From CAYJEQ01 sp964369235 (GTDB taxonomy: Bacteria; Bacillota; Clostridia; Oscillospirales; Ruminococcaceae), in assembly GCA_964369235.1 (NCBI GenBank), contig CAYJEQ010000042.1, positions 1 to 23,267 on the forward strand: DNA of 23,267 nt, in the 5' to 3' direction. The notes beneath the pieces were generated by a model. The model did no database searches. It was not told the DNA's origin and saw only the letters and a program-made list of their open reading frames with translations. Each line of letters starts with the position of its first letter. Position 1 is the stretch's first letter. The translations under genes were made by a program, and so were the position numbers. Shown piece by piece: positions 14,761 through 22,625 of this stretch.

Positions 14761-15441
14761 CTATATTTCAGCGCCAATACGATAACCTACACCTCTAACA
14801 GTGGAGATTCCATTGCCACCATTCCCTAGTTTTTGTCGTAGTGTTCTTATATGAACATCTACTGTACGAGTTTCCCCGTCAAAATCATAACCCCAAATCT
14901 TCTCTAATAGATGATCCCTAGTCATTACGATACCCATATTTTGCATAAGTAATCTCAGCAGCTCAAATTCCTTAAAGGTAAGTATAATCTCACTGCCTTC
15001 ATAACTTACTGTATGCCGCTTAACATCTAGTGTTATTCCGTTACAACTTAGTATGGCTTCTGGCTCTTTTGTGGTTTTTGTTGTACGACGAAGAACTGCT
15101 TTTACTCGGGATACCATCTCCATCATACCAAAAGGCTTTGCTATATAATCATCAGCCCCTGTGTCCAGTCCTATTACCTTGTCAAACTCATTGCCTTTTG
15201 CTGTAACTAGAATAACTGGTATCTCTCTAGTTGCTGGTGTGGATTTAAGCCTTTTTAAAATATCAAGTCCGTCCTGTCCTGGTAGCATAATATCAAGAAG
15301 TATCATAATAGGTGTAGTGGTTTCTAGCCTAGAGAATAGCTCCTCACCATCGCCAATGCCCACAGCCTCAAATCCTGTAGATTTTAAGGTATATACTATA
15401 AGTTCTCTTATGCTACTATCGTCTTCAACACAAAAAATCAC
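14761..15441 (-). CDS. phoP: Phosphate-regulon response regulator PhoP (OmpR/PhoB family)
   Basis: A transcription factor activated by PhoR, 226 residues. Receiver domain 1-118: acidic pair in CVEDDSS, phospho-acceptor Asp50 in LLDIMLPGQDG, Thr80 in LVTAKG, Lys102 in AKPFG. Winged-helix domain about 130-226 (LTFKEFELLRLLMQN, RTVDVHIRTLRQKLG, TVRGVGYRIG). The start codon is GTG at 15441; GAGGAGG lies about 9 bases upstream inside the end of phoU, and only 4 bases separate the genes, so translation is likely coupled. It probably binds the TTAACA repeats upstream of pstS. Confidence 0.95.
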   Translation of the reverse strand: MIFCVEDDSSIRELIVYTLKSTGFEAVGIGDGEELFSRLETTTPIMILLDIMLPGQDGLDILKRLKSTPATREIPVILVTAKGNEFDKVIGLDTGADDYIAKPFGMMEMVSRVKAVLRRTTKTTKEPEAILSCNGITLDVKRHTVSYEGSEIILTFKEFELLRLLMQNMGIVMTRDHLLEKIWGYDFDGETRTVDVHIRTLRQKLGNGGNGISTVRGVGYRIGAEI

Positions 15442-15445
15442 TGTA

Positions 15446-16090
15446 TTACGCCTCCTCGTGCTTACCTGTAACCGAGAAGATTACCCACTCGGCAAGATTG
15501 GTAGCATGGTCACCAATTCTCTCAAAATACTTAGCTATCATCAGTAGGTAAACTGCTGATTCTGCCTTGTGTTCATTTTCTTGAATTAACTTAATTAGTG
15601 TATCCTTCATATCGTTAAAGTAGTTATCTACTACATCGTCCTCAGCCATTACTTTGTGGGCTGTGTCCATATCCCCATTTACATAGGCGTTAATGCTTTC
15701 TGATAGCATCTTTCTAGTGGCATTTGCCATATCACCAATATGGGTTCTTCTAGCACAATCAGAGAAATCCACCTCTAAAACTATACGGGCTATGTCCCTA
15801 GCCTGATCACCTATTCTCTCTAGGTCGGTAATCATCTTAAGGGCAGAGGAAATCTGTCGTAAATCCTTTGCTACTGGTTGTTGCTGCATTAGTAGCTTAA
15901 GGCATAAGGATTCTATCTGGCGCTCTTTATCATTTATAGAATTATCTGCTGATACTGCAGCAGTTGCTGCCTCCATATCATTGTCTATAAGGGCTTTGGT
16001 AGCGTTGGCAATAGATGTTTCTACCATTGCTCCCATCTCTAACATCTCATTATGTAATAGTTTCAGCTGTGCATCAAAATTCAGTCTCAT
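15446..16090 (-). CDS. phoU: Phosphate signalling protein PhoU
   Basis: A cytoplasmic metal-binding helical protein that links the Pst transporter to PhoR, 214 residues. It has the two repeated three-helix bundles of the family: METSIANATKAL and MLSESINAYVNGD mark equivalent helices, with the conserved ITDLERIGDQARDIA and YFERIGDHATNLAEW (metal-binding E-x-I-G-D). AAGGA lies 8 bases before ATG 16090. It follows pstB after 330 bases filled by two hairpin repeats, and precedes phoP by 4 bases. Confidence 0.95.
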   Translation of the reverse strand: MRLNFDAQLKLLHNEMLEMGAMVETSIANATKALIDNDMEAATAAVSADNSINDKERQIESLCLKLLMQQQPVAKDLRQISSALKMITDLERIGDQARDIARIVLEVDFSDCARRTHIGDMANATRKMLSESINAYVNGDMDTAHKVMAEDDVVDNYFNDMKDTLIKLIQENEHKAESAVYLLMIAKYFERIGDHATNLAEWVIFSVTGKHEEA

Positions 16091-16150
16091 ATAGCTAATC
16101 CTTCTTTCTATATTAAAATATTACCATATAGTCAATCACTATAGCGAAAA

Positions 16151-16255
16151 GTGAAAAGTTACGGTATTTTGCTAAGTCAAAATATATTTATAAATGTGGC
16201 AAAGCCACTCCTACACTATTCACCATTACCCAGCCAATGTAATTGGGTGTATTCA
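16151..16255. repeat. Interspersed hairpin repeat, copy A
   Basis: Bases 16151-16216 match 16287-16352 at 65 of 66 positions. The block contains GTGGC-AAA-GCCAC (16196-16208), then after an extra 14 bases GCCAATGTAATTGG and GGTGTATTCAC. It lies between phoU and pstB. Confidence 0.9.
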
Positions 16256-16286
16256 CTTATAAATAATGAAAAATGAAAAATGAAAA

Positions 16287-16375
16287 GTGAAAAGTTATGG
16301 TATTTTGCTAAGTCAAAATATATTTATAAATGTGGCAAAGCCACTCCTACACCAGCCAATACAATTGGGTGTATT
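16287..16375. repeat. Interspersed hairpin repeat, copy B
   Basis: A direct repeat of copy A, 136 bases further on; it has the same hairpin and ends CCAGCCAATACAATTGG plus GTGTATT, as copy C does. Together with the AGCTAATGTAATTGG module at 16401-16415, it reaches almost to the pstB stop codon. No gene is seen in 16091-16420. Confidence 0.9.
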
Positions 16376-16400
16376 AACTCTTAACTCTTAACTATTCACT

Positions 16401-16415
16401 AGCTAATGTAATTGG
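16401..16415. repeat. Solo CCAAT/ATTGG-type hairpin module next to the pstB stop
   Basis: AGCTAATGTAATTGG, followed by GTGTATT, is a variant of the terminal module of copies A-C; its stem has one wobble pair. It lies 5 bases from the pstB stop. Confidence 0.5.
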
Positions 16416-16420
16416 GTGTA

Positions 16421-17170
16421 TTACCCAAATCTACCTGTGATATAATCTTCGGTTTTTTGGTTTTGAGGATTGGAGAACAGTATCTCTGTTGGAGCTGTTT
16501 CGATAACCTCTCCCATTAAGAAAAAGGAGGTTTTGTCAGAGATACGCACTGCCTGTTGCATATTATGGGTAACTATAACTATAGTATAATCCTTTTTAAG
16601 CTCCAGTGCAAGTTCTTCTATTTTAGAGGTGGATATTGGATCTAGTGCAGAGGTTGGCTCATCCATTAGTAGCACTTCTGGCTCTACTGCTAAGGCTCTA
16701 GCAATACATAAACGCTGCTGCTGTCCACCGGACATACCAAGTGCAGATTTCTTTAGCCTATCCTTGGTTTCTTCCCAAATTGCTGCACCTCTTAGGCTTT
16801 TTTCCACTATATCGTCTAGCTGTGCTTTATTCTTAATGCCGTGGGTTCTAGGGCCATAGGCAATATTATCGTAGATACTCATTGGGAAAGGATTAGGTTT
16901 CTGAAATACCATACCTACTCTTTTTCTCAGTAGGTTAGTATCCATACTACCATAAATATCTTCACCATCTAGTAGAAAGTTTCCTGTAACACGACAACCT
17001 TCCACTAAGTCATTCATTCTGTTGAGGCATTTTAGCAGGGTACTTTTACCACAGCCTGAAGGGCCGATAAATGCTGATATTTCCTTCTCAGCTAGATTAA
17101 GCTGGATATTCTTTAAAGCGTGAAAATCACCATAATGTAAATTTACATCTGACAGATCAAATTTATACAT
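16421..17170 (-). CDS. pstB: Phosphate ABC transporter ATP-binding protein PstB
   Basis: The ATPase that powers high-affinity phosphate uptake, 249 residues, the usual length. Walker A GPSGCGKST (36-44), Q-loop VFQKPNPFPMSIYDNIAYG, signature LGMSGGQQQRLCIARALA, Walker B VLLMDEPTSALDP and switch His in IVIVTHNMQQA. I start at ATG 17170 (MYKFDLSDVNLHYG) because GGAG lies 7 bases upstream; an in-frame ATG at 17209 has no ribosome site. It follows pstA by 65 bases. Confidence 0.97.
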   Translation of the reverse strand: MYKFDLSDVNLHYGDFHALKNIQLNLAEKEISAFIGPSGCGKSTLLKCLNRMNDLVEGCRVTGNFLLDGEDIYGSMDTNLLRKRVGMVFQKPNPFPMSIYDNIAYGPRTHGIKNKAQLDDIVEKSLRGAAIWEETKDRLKKSALGMSGGQQQRLCIARALAVEPEVLLMDEPTSALDPISTSKIEELALELKKDYTIVIVTHNMQQAVRISDKTSFFLMGEVIETAPTEILFSNPQNQKTEDYITGRFG

Positions 17171-17235
17171 TCTTATACTCCATTCTGTCCCTAGTTGGAC
17201 ACTTTCCATTAGTTATTATATAGTTTACCTAGTTA

Positions 17236-18162
17236 CTATCCTTTAAGTAGTTTTTTAGCAATTACTCCTGATAACCAGTTAATAAATAGCACTACAAAAA
17301 GCAGTATTACTGCTGTGGCATAAGCCTGATCATAATGTAGACCTTCACTGGATAGCATATACATATGTATGGACAGAGTTCTACCTGATTTACTCAGTTC
17401 ATCTGCTGCACGAGAAGCTGTACCAGAGGTGTATAGCAGTGCTGCTGTTTCGCCGATTACACGACCGATTGCCAGTATTACACCTGCTAGTATACCTGGG
17501 ATTGCTGCTGGAACAACTATGGTAAATATGGTTCTAAGTTTACCAGCACCCAGCCCAAAACTAGCTTCTCTAAAACTGTCCGGTACGGATTTTAAGGCTT
17601 CTTCGGTGGAGCGTATAATCAGTGGCAGTATCATAATGGATACAGTGGCAACCCCTGATATTATGGATATACCAAAATCTAAAAACACCACAAAGAATAT
17701 CATCCCAAAAAGCCCGTATACAATGGAGGGTATCCCTGATAGGGTTTCTGCAGTAATTCGGATAAGCTCTACAATTCTATTGCCTTTTTTTGCGTATTCT
17801 ACTAGATAAACTGCTGTTAGAACACCTAGCACTGAGGAGATAAATACCGAACACAGTGTTAATGTTAATGTATTTATTACTGCTGGCACTAAGGATACAT
17901 TATCAGAGTTATACTTAGCATCAAATAAAGAGGGCATACCAGTGGCAAATTTTTGTATTTCCGTTATAAGGTGAGGTACACCCTGACCTAGAATAAATGC
18001 CAGTAGATATAGTAGTGATCCTATAGTAATCACTGCCGAAACCATTACCATAATAAATATTACTAGGGACATAGGCTGTGCTTTAAATTCCTTTAAACGC
18101 TGTGAGAAGGAGCGACTATTTATACCCTTTTGGACGGGGTTTTGATTTTTTTTAGTTATCAT
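17236..18162 (-). CDS. pstA: Phosphate ABC transporter permease PstA
   Basis: A membrane-spanning half of the Pst phosphate channel, 308 residues with about six hydrophobic helices, the first at about 33-58. The family permease region is clear: LSGIPSIVYGLFGM, LPLIIRSTEEALKSVPDSFREASFGLGAGKLRTIF with VVPAAIPGILAGVILAIGR, and the GETAALLYT loop that contacts PstB. The N-terminal 30 residues are hydrophilic and basic. Its ATG overlaps the pstC stop by four bases (ATGA), showing translational coupling. Confidence 0.96.
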   Translation of the reverse strand: MITKKNQNPVQKGINSRSFSQRLKEFKAQPMSLVIFIMVMVSAVITIGSLLYLLAFILGQGVPHLITEIQKFATGMPSLFDAKYNSDNVSLVPAVINTLTLTLCSVFISSVLGVLTAVYLVEYAKKGNRIVELIRITAETLSGIPSIVYGLFGMIFFVVFLDFGISIISGVATVSIMILPLIIRSTEEALKSVPDSFREASFGLGAGKLRTIFTIVVPAAIPGILAGVILAIGRVIGETAALLYTSGTASRAADELSKSGRTLSIHMYMLSSEGLHYDQAYATAVILLFVVLFINWLSGVIAKKLLKG

Positions 18163-19025
18163 ACCTGTTTGTCCATCCTTCTTTTAATTAGTGAGAAACT
18201 TAGATTAATTATTAATATAAAGGTAAATAGCACCACACCTGTTGCAATAAGTGCTTCTTCATGAAGGTCTGCTGCGTATTTCATCTCCATAACTACATTA
18301 GCTGTCATGGTTCTAATACCTTCTAGTGGGTTATTAGTAACACGAGGCTGATTACCAGCAACCATTATTACAGCCATTGTTTCACCTATGGATCTACCGA
18401 TACCTAGTACAACTGCGGCTAGAACACCGGATTTTGCTGCTGGTAGCACCACCGAGAACACCGAGCGTTCATGGGAAGCACCTAGTGCTAGGCTACCCTC
18501 ATAATAGGAGGTTGGAACAGCTCTTAGAGCTGATTCGCTAATACCGATAATGGTAGGTAGTATCATTATCGCCAGTAGTATTGAGGCTGTTAGTATACTA
18601 TTACCATCGCCACCGATATTGTCACGAACAAAGGGGATAAGTGCCATCATCCCAAAGAAACCATATACAATGGAAGGAATCCCAGCCAGTAGATTAATCC
18701 CTGGTTTTATGTATTTGTAGATGGATTTAGGACAGAAGAAAGCCATAAATACAGCTGTCATAATGCCTATTGGCACACCTAGAACAATAGAGCCACCAGT
18801 GATGTATACACTACCTACTATCATAGGGAATATACCGTAAACACCGTTAGATGGTCGCCATTCTGTGCCTAGTAAAAACTCACTAAAGCCAATCTCTGCC
18901 ATTGCAGGCACCCCTGTAAAAAACAGGAAGATACAGATAACTAACACTGCAACTATGGAGCATAGTGCTGTTAGCAGAAAAAGAATTTCAAAAAACTTTT
19001 CTTTAAGTTTCATAGATAAAACCAC
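18159..19025 (-). CDS. pstC: Phosphate ABC transporter permease PstC
   Basis: The other membrane half of the Pst channel, 288 residues with about six hydrophobic helices. Family motifs: FLLGTEWRPSNGVYGIFPMIVGS, GVPIGIMTAVFMAFFCP, LAGIPSIVYGFFGM, LPTIIGISESALRAVP, SYYEGSLALGASHERS and IGRSIGETMAVIMVAGN (the loop contacting PstB). The start is uncertain: GTG 19025 has AGAAGGGG about 4-7 bases upstream, while ATG 19013 (MKLKEKFFE) is about 17 away; I prefer GTG. A 173-base gap with a hairpin separates it from pstS. Confidence 0.95.
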   Translation of the reverse strand: MVLSMKLKEKFFEILFLLTALCSIVAVLVICIFLFFTGVPAMAEIGFSEFLLGTEWRPSNGVYGIFPMIVGSVYITGGSIVLGVPIGIMTAVFMAFFCPKSIYKYIKPGINLLAGIPSIVYGFFGMMALIPFVRDNIGGDGNSILTASILLAIMILPTIIGISESALRAVPTSYYEGSLALGASHERSVFSVVLPAAKSGVLAAVVLGIGRSIGETMAVIMVAGNQPRVTNNPLEGIRTMTANVVMEMKYAADLHEEALIATGVVLFTFILIINLSFSLIKRRMDKQV

Positions 19026-19153
19026 TTATCCCCTTCTATTTAATATGGCTTACTGCCAATTAACTTACATTTTACATACTTTTTTTAATTTTAGGTGCAG
19101 AGAGTATCCACACCTTAATTTTGTTATTTGTAATACATTTTTCTCATAATTTA

Positions 19154-19180
19154 AGGGTGTAGAGAGATACTCTACACCCT
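19154..19180. promoter_or_regulatory. Hairpin between pstS and pstC
   Basis: AGGGTGTAGAG and CTCTACACCCT form a perfect 11-bp stem with a 5-base loop, 18 bases after the pstS stop. The minus-strand sequence after it lacks a T run, so it may be a leaky terminator or a 3'-end stabiliser that favours pstS over pstCAB. A second, imperfect GGTG/CACC hairpin lies at about 19094-19113. Confidence 0.6.
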
Positions 19181-19198
19181 CGCTTATATAGTTGATTA

Positions 19199-20095
19199 TT
19201 ACTTAACTTCTGTCCAGTCTGTGATTTTACCTGTGTAAATATCAGCTACCTGAGCCATTGTTAGGTCTGTTACATCGCTACCGTTGTTTACTACTACTGC
19301 GATACCGTCCTGTGCAATAGCCATGCTGTAAGCTAGAGCTTCTTTTTCAGAATCTTTTAGCTCACGGCTAGCCATACCAATATCATAGATACCATCTACT
19401 GCACCCTGCATACCAGCAGAGGAACCACTACCTTCGATTGTGATGTAAGCATTTGGGTTAACTAGTGCATATTCTTCAACTAATTTTTCCATTAGAGGTG
19501 TTACAGATGTAGAACCACCAACAATTAGGTCGCCTTCTGGCATTGTGCTTGTGTAAGCTACGCCTTCTAGTGGGATAAAGCCTTCTGCTTCAACGATTGC
19601 CTGAGCTTCTGGTGATAGAATATAACCGATTAGGTCAGCTGCTACCCCTGTTGGCTCTTCTAGTGTTGCAATGTTAAATGGTCTTGCAATTTTATATGTA
19701 CCAGATAGGATGTTTTCAGATGTTGGAGCAGCACCGTCGATGTTTACAGCTGTTACTGTTTCATCTAGGGAACCTACAGAGATGTATCCAATAGAACCAG
19801 GTGCTTCAGCTACTGCTGTTTTAACCTTACCTGTACCATCGTGCACGATAGCTTCTACTGTTGTGTTATCCATATCGTCTACTAGGATACCTGTTAGCTC
19901 AACGAAAGCTCCTCTTGTGCCTGAACCATCTTCTCTTGTTACTACTGTTATAGATGTACCAGCAGTTGGTGCTACTGTAGATGTTTCTGTGCTAGACTGT
20001 TCTGTAGATGCTGTGCTGGATTCTGCTGGTGAGGAACAACCTACCACTGTTAGCATCATAGCAGATGCAAGAATTGCTGTTAATAATTTTTTCAT
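19199..20095 (-). CDS. pstS: Phosphate-binding lipoprotein PstS
   Basis: Extracellular lipid-anchored receptor that delivers phosphate to PstCAB, 298 residues. Lipoprotein signal MKKLLTAILASAMMLTVVGC (modified Cys20), then a Ser/Thr-rich linker to about residue 48. The binding protein has two similar halves; TREDGSGTRGAF and GSTSVTPLMEKLVEEY with GSGSSAGMQG are phosphate-contact segments of the family. The segment order looks permuted (the DGSGTRG block first, the GSTSV block later), a known clostridial arrangement. AAGGAG lies about 8 bases before ATG 20095. It is first in the operon, under the Pho-box-like repeats. Confidence 0.95.
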   Translation of the reverse strand: MKKLLTAILASAMMLTVVGCSSPAESSTASTEQSSTETSTVAPTAGTSITVVTREDGSGTRGAFVELTGILVDDMDNTTVEAIVHDGTGKVKTAVAEAPGSIGYISVGSLDETVTAVNIDGAAPTSENILSGTYKIARPFNIATLEEPTGVAADLIGYILSPEAQAIVEAEGFIPLEGVAYTSTMPEGDLIVGGSTSVTPLMEKLVEEYALVNPNAYITIEGSGSSAGMQGAVDGIYDIGMASRELKDSEKEALAYSMAIAQDGIAVVVNNGSDVTDLTMAQVADIYTGKITDWTEVK

Positions 20096-20165
20096 AATAT
20101 TTTTTCTCCTTTAAACTGTTTCTTTAGTTTAATTTTCATTTGTTGTTTTGTTGACTACAATGGGG

Positions 20166-20220
20166 ATTTTACCCCTCCAAAGTAAAATGTAAAGATATAT
20201 TTATGTTAAATCTATGTTAA
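20166..20220 (-). promoter_or_regulatory. Pho box and -10 region of the pst operon
   Basis: Minus strand: TTAACA (20220-20215) and TTAACA (20209-20204), exactly 11 bases apart, then TTTACA (20193-20188), resembling the TT(A/T)ACA direct repeats bound by Bacillus PhoP. TAAAAT (20171-20166) may be the -10; it sits inside GGGG-TAAAAT-CCCC. No good -35 hexamer is present, as expected of an activator-dependent promoter. The rest of 20221-20386 is AT-rich, and I see no clear promoter there for the divergent phosphoesterase. Confidence 0.7.
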
Positions 20221-20401
20221 ATAAATAAAATATTAAAATCCGAGGTTTATTTTACTAAAATATATAGGCAATTATGATTTTTTGTGGTAAGATAGACTAA
20301 AGTAAGTATTTTTCACTGTATAAAGCCTATAAAATTACATCATTACTACTGTGTAATATTACTATTCCTACTTTACTTCTTATATTGAGGAGGGTATACT
20401 A

Positions 20402-21196
20402 ATTAAATACAAGAAATTATATATAATCCCTTTATTAGTAGTATTTTTTCTGATTTTCTGTTATTATCAAAATAACCATATAACCTTATCCCCCTATACT
20501 ATATATAGTAATGTAGCTAGGGATATTAAGATAGTTCATCTTTCAGACCTACATAGTAAGGATTTTGGCAATAATAATAGTAAGCTTATATCTACAGTAG
20601 AAAACTTGCAGCCAGATATAATATTCTTTACTGGGGATTTAGTGGATGGTAGCACCACAGATTACACCACAGCTGTGGATTTTATAGAGAATTTATCTAC
20701 CATTGCCCCAACATATGTGATATATGGTAATCATGAATACTACATAGATAATCTTGATTTATTAACAAAGCTACTACAAACCACCCCTGTTACCCTGCTG
20801 AGAAATCAATCTAGTATAATAGATATAGCAGATACTCCTATTAATATAGTAGGCACTGATGAGCATATTTTACAAGATAAAGATTTTCACTACATAGAGG
20901 ATAATCACATAAATATACTGCTATCCCACTACCCAGAAAATTATGATAACCATATTAACTATTCCCAGTATGATTTTGATTTAATACTGTCAGGACATAC
21001 CCATGGTGGCCAGTGGCGATTGCCATTTATAGGTGGACTATTCGCCCCAGGACAGGGTATTAATCCCACCTATGACAAAGGCATATATAATGATAGATTT
21101 ATTGTAAACGCAGGACTTGGAAACAGTGTTTTCCCTTTGCGACTTTTTAACTATCCTGAAATTGGAGTTATAACAATTAAACCTAATACAAACTAA
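20402..21196 (+). CDS. Membrane-anchored metallophosphoesterase (YkuE-like), apparent ATT start
   Basis: A calcineurin-like phosphoesterase; the substrate is unknown. The frame from 20402 gives 264 residues: KYKKLYIIPLLVVFFLIFC (membrane anchor, about 2-20), then metal-binding motifs HLSDLHSKD (Asp49, His51), FFTGDLVDG (Asp79), IYGNHEYY and LSGHTHGGQWRLPF. No ATG, GTG or TTG lies in frame between the upstream stop at 20354 and TTG 20606, and starting at that TTG would delete the anchor and the first metal motif. GAGGAGGG (20387-20394) lies 7 bases before ATT 20402, so ATT is the likely start codon; a sequence error is the alternative. It faces the pst operon divergently and precedes phoH by 18 bases. 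Confidence 0.82.
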   Translation: MKYKKLYIIPLLVVFFLIFCYYQNNHITLSPYTIYSNVARDIKIVHLSDLHSKDFGNNNSKLISTVENLQPDIIFFTGDLVDGSTTDYTTAVDFIENLSTIAPTYVIYGNHEYYIDNLDLLTKLLQTTPVTLLRNQSSIIDIADTPINIVGTDEHILQDKDFHYIEDNHINILLSHYPENYDNHINYSQYDFDLILSGHTHGGQWRLPFIGGLFAPGQGINPTYDKGIYNDRFIVNAGLGNSVFPLRLFNYPEIGVITIKPNTN

Positions 21197-21214
21197 CTTG
21201 AAAGGTCTGATTAC

Positions 21215-22204
21215 ATGGAACAAATTATTAATATTGAGCGTATGGAACATGCCCTATCACTTTTTGGTAGCTTTGATGAGAATATTAAATACCTAGAGGA
21301 ACATTATGGAGTTACCATAGTTTTTAGAGGTACAGATGTAAAGATTTCTGGAGATGTGGAGAAGGTATACTCTGCTGCTAAAGCAGTAGAAAGTCTTATT
21401 ACCACTATTAATAATGGTGAGAATATTACCGAACAAACCCTCCGTTATGTAGTTAGCCTAGTAGATGAGGGCAATGGGGACAAAGTAGAGAGCATTGCCA
21501 GTGATGTAATCTGTATCACTTCTAAAGGCAGACCACTTAAAGCTAAAACCCTCGGCCAGAAGAAGTATATAGAACATATTAAAAACAACACAATAACTAT
21601 GGGTATCGGCCCTGCTGGTACAGGTAAAACCTATCTTGCTGTGGCTATGGCAGTTAAGGCATTTAGAGCCCATGAGATAAATAGAATTATCCTAACTCGT
21701 CCAGCTGTAGAGGCTGGGGAGAAGCTAGGTTTTCTACCTGGGGATATGCAGAATAAGGTAGACCCTTATCTGCGCCCATTATACGACGCCCTTTTTGATA
21801 TGCTAGGGTCGGAGAATTATCAGAAATACCTAGAGCGTGGCAATATTGAGGTGGCACCACTGGCTTATATGAGAGGTAGAACACTGGACGACTCCTTTAT
21901 TATATTGGACGAGGCACAAAACACCACCCCTGAGCAGATGAAGATGTTTCTAACTAGATTAGGGTTTAACTCTAAAATAGTAATCACAGGTGATGTTACC
22001 CAGATAGATCTACCTGATAATAAGAAATCAGGACTTAGCGAAGCAGCTAAGATACTAAAAAATGTTAAGGACATCGCTATAATGTATCTAACAGATAAAG
22101 ATGTAGTCCGTCATCGTTTGGTACAGGATATAGTTAAGGCATATGAAAGACATACACAGGAACTAAGCAAACGAGAGTTTTCTCGTAAGAAACATGACAG
22201 ATAG
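21215..22204 (+). CDS. phoH: PhoH-like ATPase / RNA-associated P-loop protein
   Basis: A cytoplasmic P-loop ATPase, 329 residues. Residues 1-110 match the family's N-terminal region (SLFGSFDENIKYLEEHYGV). The ATPase core follows: Walker A GPAGTGKTYLA (132-142), TRPAVEAGEKLGFLPGD, DPYLRPLYDAL, Walker B FIILDEAQN (228-236), KIVITGDVTQIDLP and a C-terminal KDVVRHRLVQDIV. AAAGG lies 9 bases before the ATG. In Firmicutes it is usually clustered with ybeY, and a link to RNA metabolism is suggested on that basis; despite the name, a phosphate role is not established. Here 421 bases separate it from ybeY. Confidence 0.93.
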   Translation: MEQIINIERMEHALSLFGSFDENIKYLEEHYGVTIVFRGTDVKISGDVEKVYSAAKAVESLITTINNGENITEQTLRYVVSLVDEGNGDKVESIASDVICITSKGRPLKAKTLGQKKYIEHIKNNTITMGIGPAGTGKTYLAVAMAVKAFRAHEINRIILTRPAVEAGEKLGFLPGDMQNKVDPYLRPLYDALFDMLGSENYQKYLERGNIEVAPLAYMRGRTLDDSFIILDEAQNTTPEQMKMFLTRLGFNSKIVITGDVTQIDLPDNKKSGLSEAAKILKNVKDIAIMYLTDKDVVRHRLVQDIVKAYERHTQELSKREFSRKKHDR

Positions 22205-22282
22205 CTTATTTAATCACAAGGTATAATCTCAAGATGATTTTGGGATTTTATATTTACATGGCTTTTAATAAGGGTTAGAGTA

Positions 22283-22570
22283 TAGCCGCCCACCCCTAAT
22301 CCGAACTAGTTTTATGATGGCATATAGGCTTACTATCTGTGTCAAAGCCTATTGTAAGGCGAAAGCATTACTGCAATGCATTGTTGCAAGGCTTTTCCTT
22401 AATACTAATCCTATCTGCTAATCATAAAATCTGCGACCTAAACACCAAGCATATTCGCTTGTAGCTAGGCAGACGACGACGGCATACTCTCGTCTGCCTA
22501 GGAGGATAACAAAGCTAGAAGTGAATATGCTCAGTGTTTAGGCTGGTTCGGATTAAGGTGTGGGTGGCTA
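22283..22570. other. Nested inverted-repeat element, about 288 bp (candidate MITE or structured RNA)
   Basis: The outer arms 22283-22309 and 22543-22570 are complementary over about 27 bases, with one unpaired base, one mismatch and two positions that become G.U pairs in RNA. Inside are two domains. Domain 1: TTTTATGAT (22310-22318) with ATCATAAAA, ATAGG with CCTAT, AAGCCT with AGGCTT, and hairpin GCATT-ACTGC-AATGC. Domain 2: a long hairpin, 22437-22476 with 22490-22542, including CCTAAACAC/GTGTTTAGG, AGCATATTC/GAATATGCT and TAGGCAGACGA/TCGTCTGCCTA, with one 13-base bulge. Flanking TA on both sides would fit a TA-targeting MITE; the branched form and wobble pairs also suit an RNA. No ORF of note lies inside, and no known RNA family was recognised. 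It explains most of 22205-22625. Confidence 0.75.
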
Positions 22571-22625
22571 ACCAATTAAAATAGTAAAACAGCAGTTACT
22601 CAGTGAAAGGACAGGTCTTATAAAA

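Noticed and set aside
21038..22074. Minus-strand ORFs overlapping the phosphoesterase and phoH
   Set aside because: They are antisense shadows of genes with clear family motifs and have no ribosome sites.
22437..22542. Integron attC site
   Set aside because: It is a long inverted repeat, but the expected RYYYAAC/GTTRRRY ends and any integrase or cassette are missing.
22205..22625. Known RNA (tmRNA, RNase P, SRP or 6S)
   Set aside because: None of their conserved core sequences was recognised in the element, and the fold differs from what I would expect of each.
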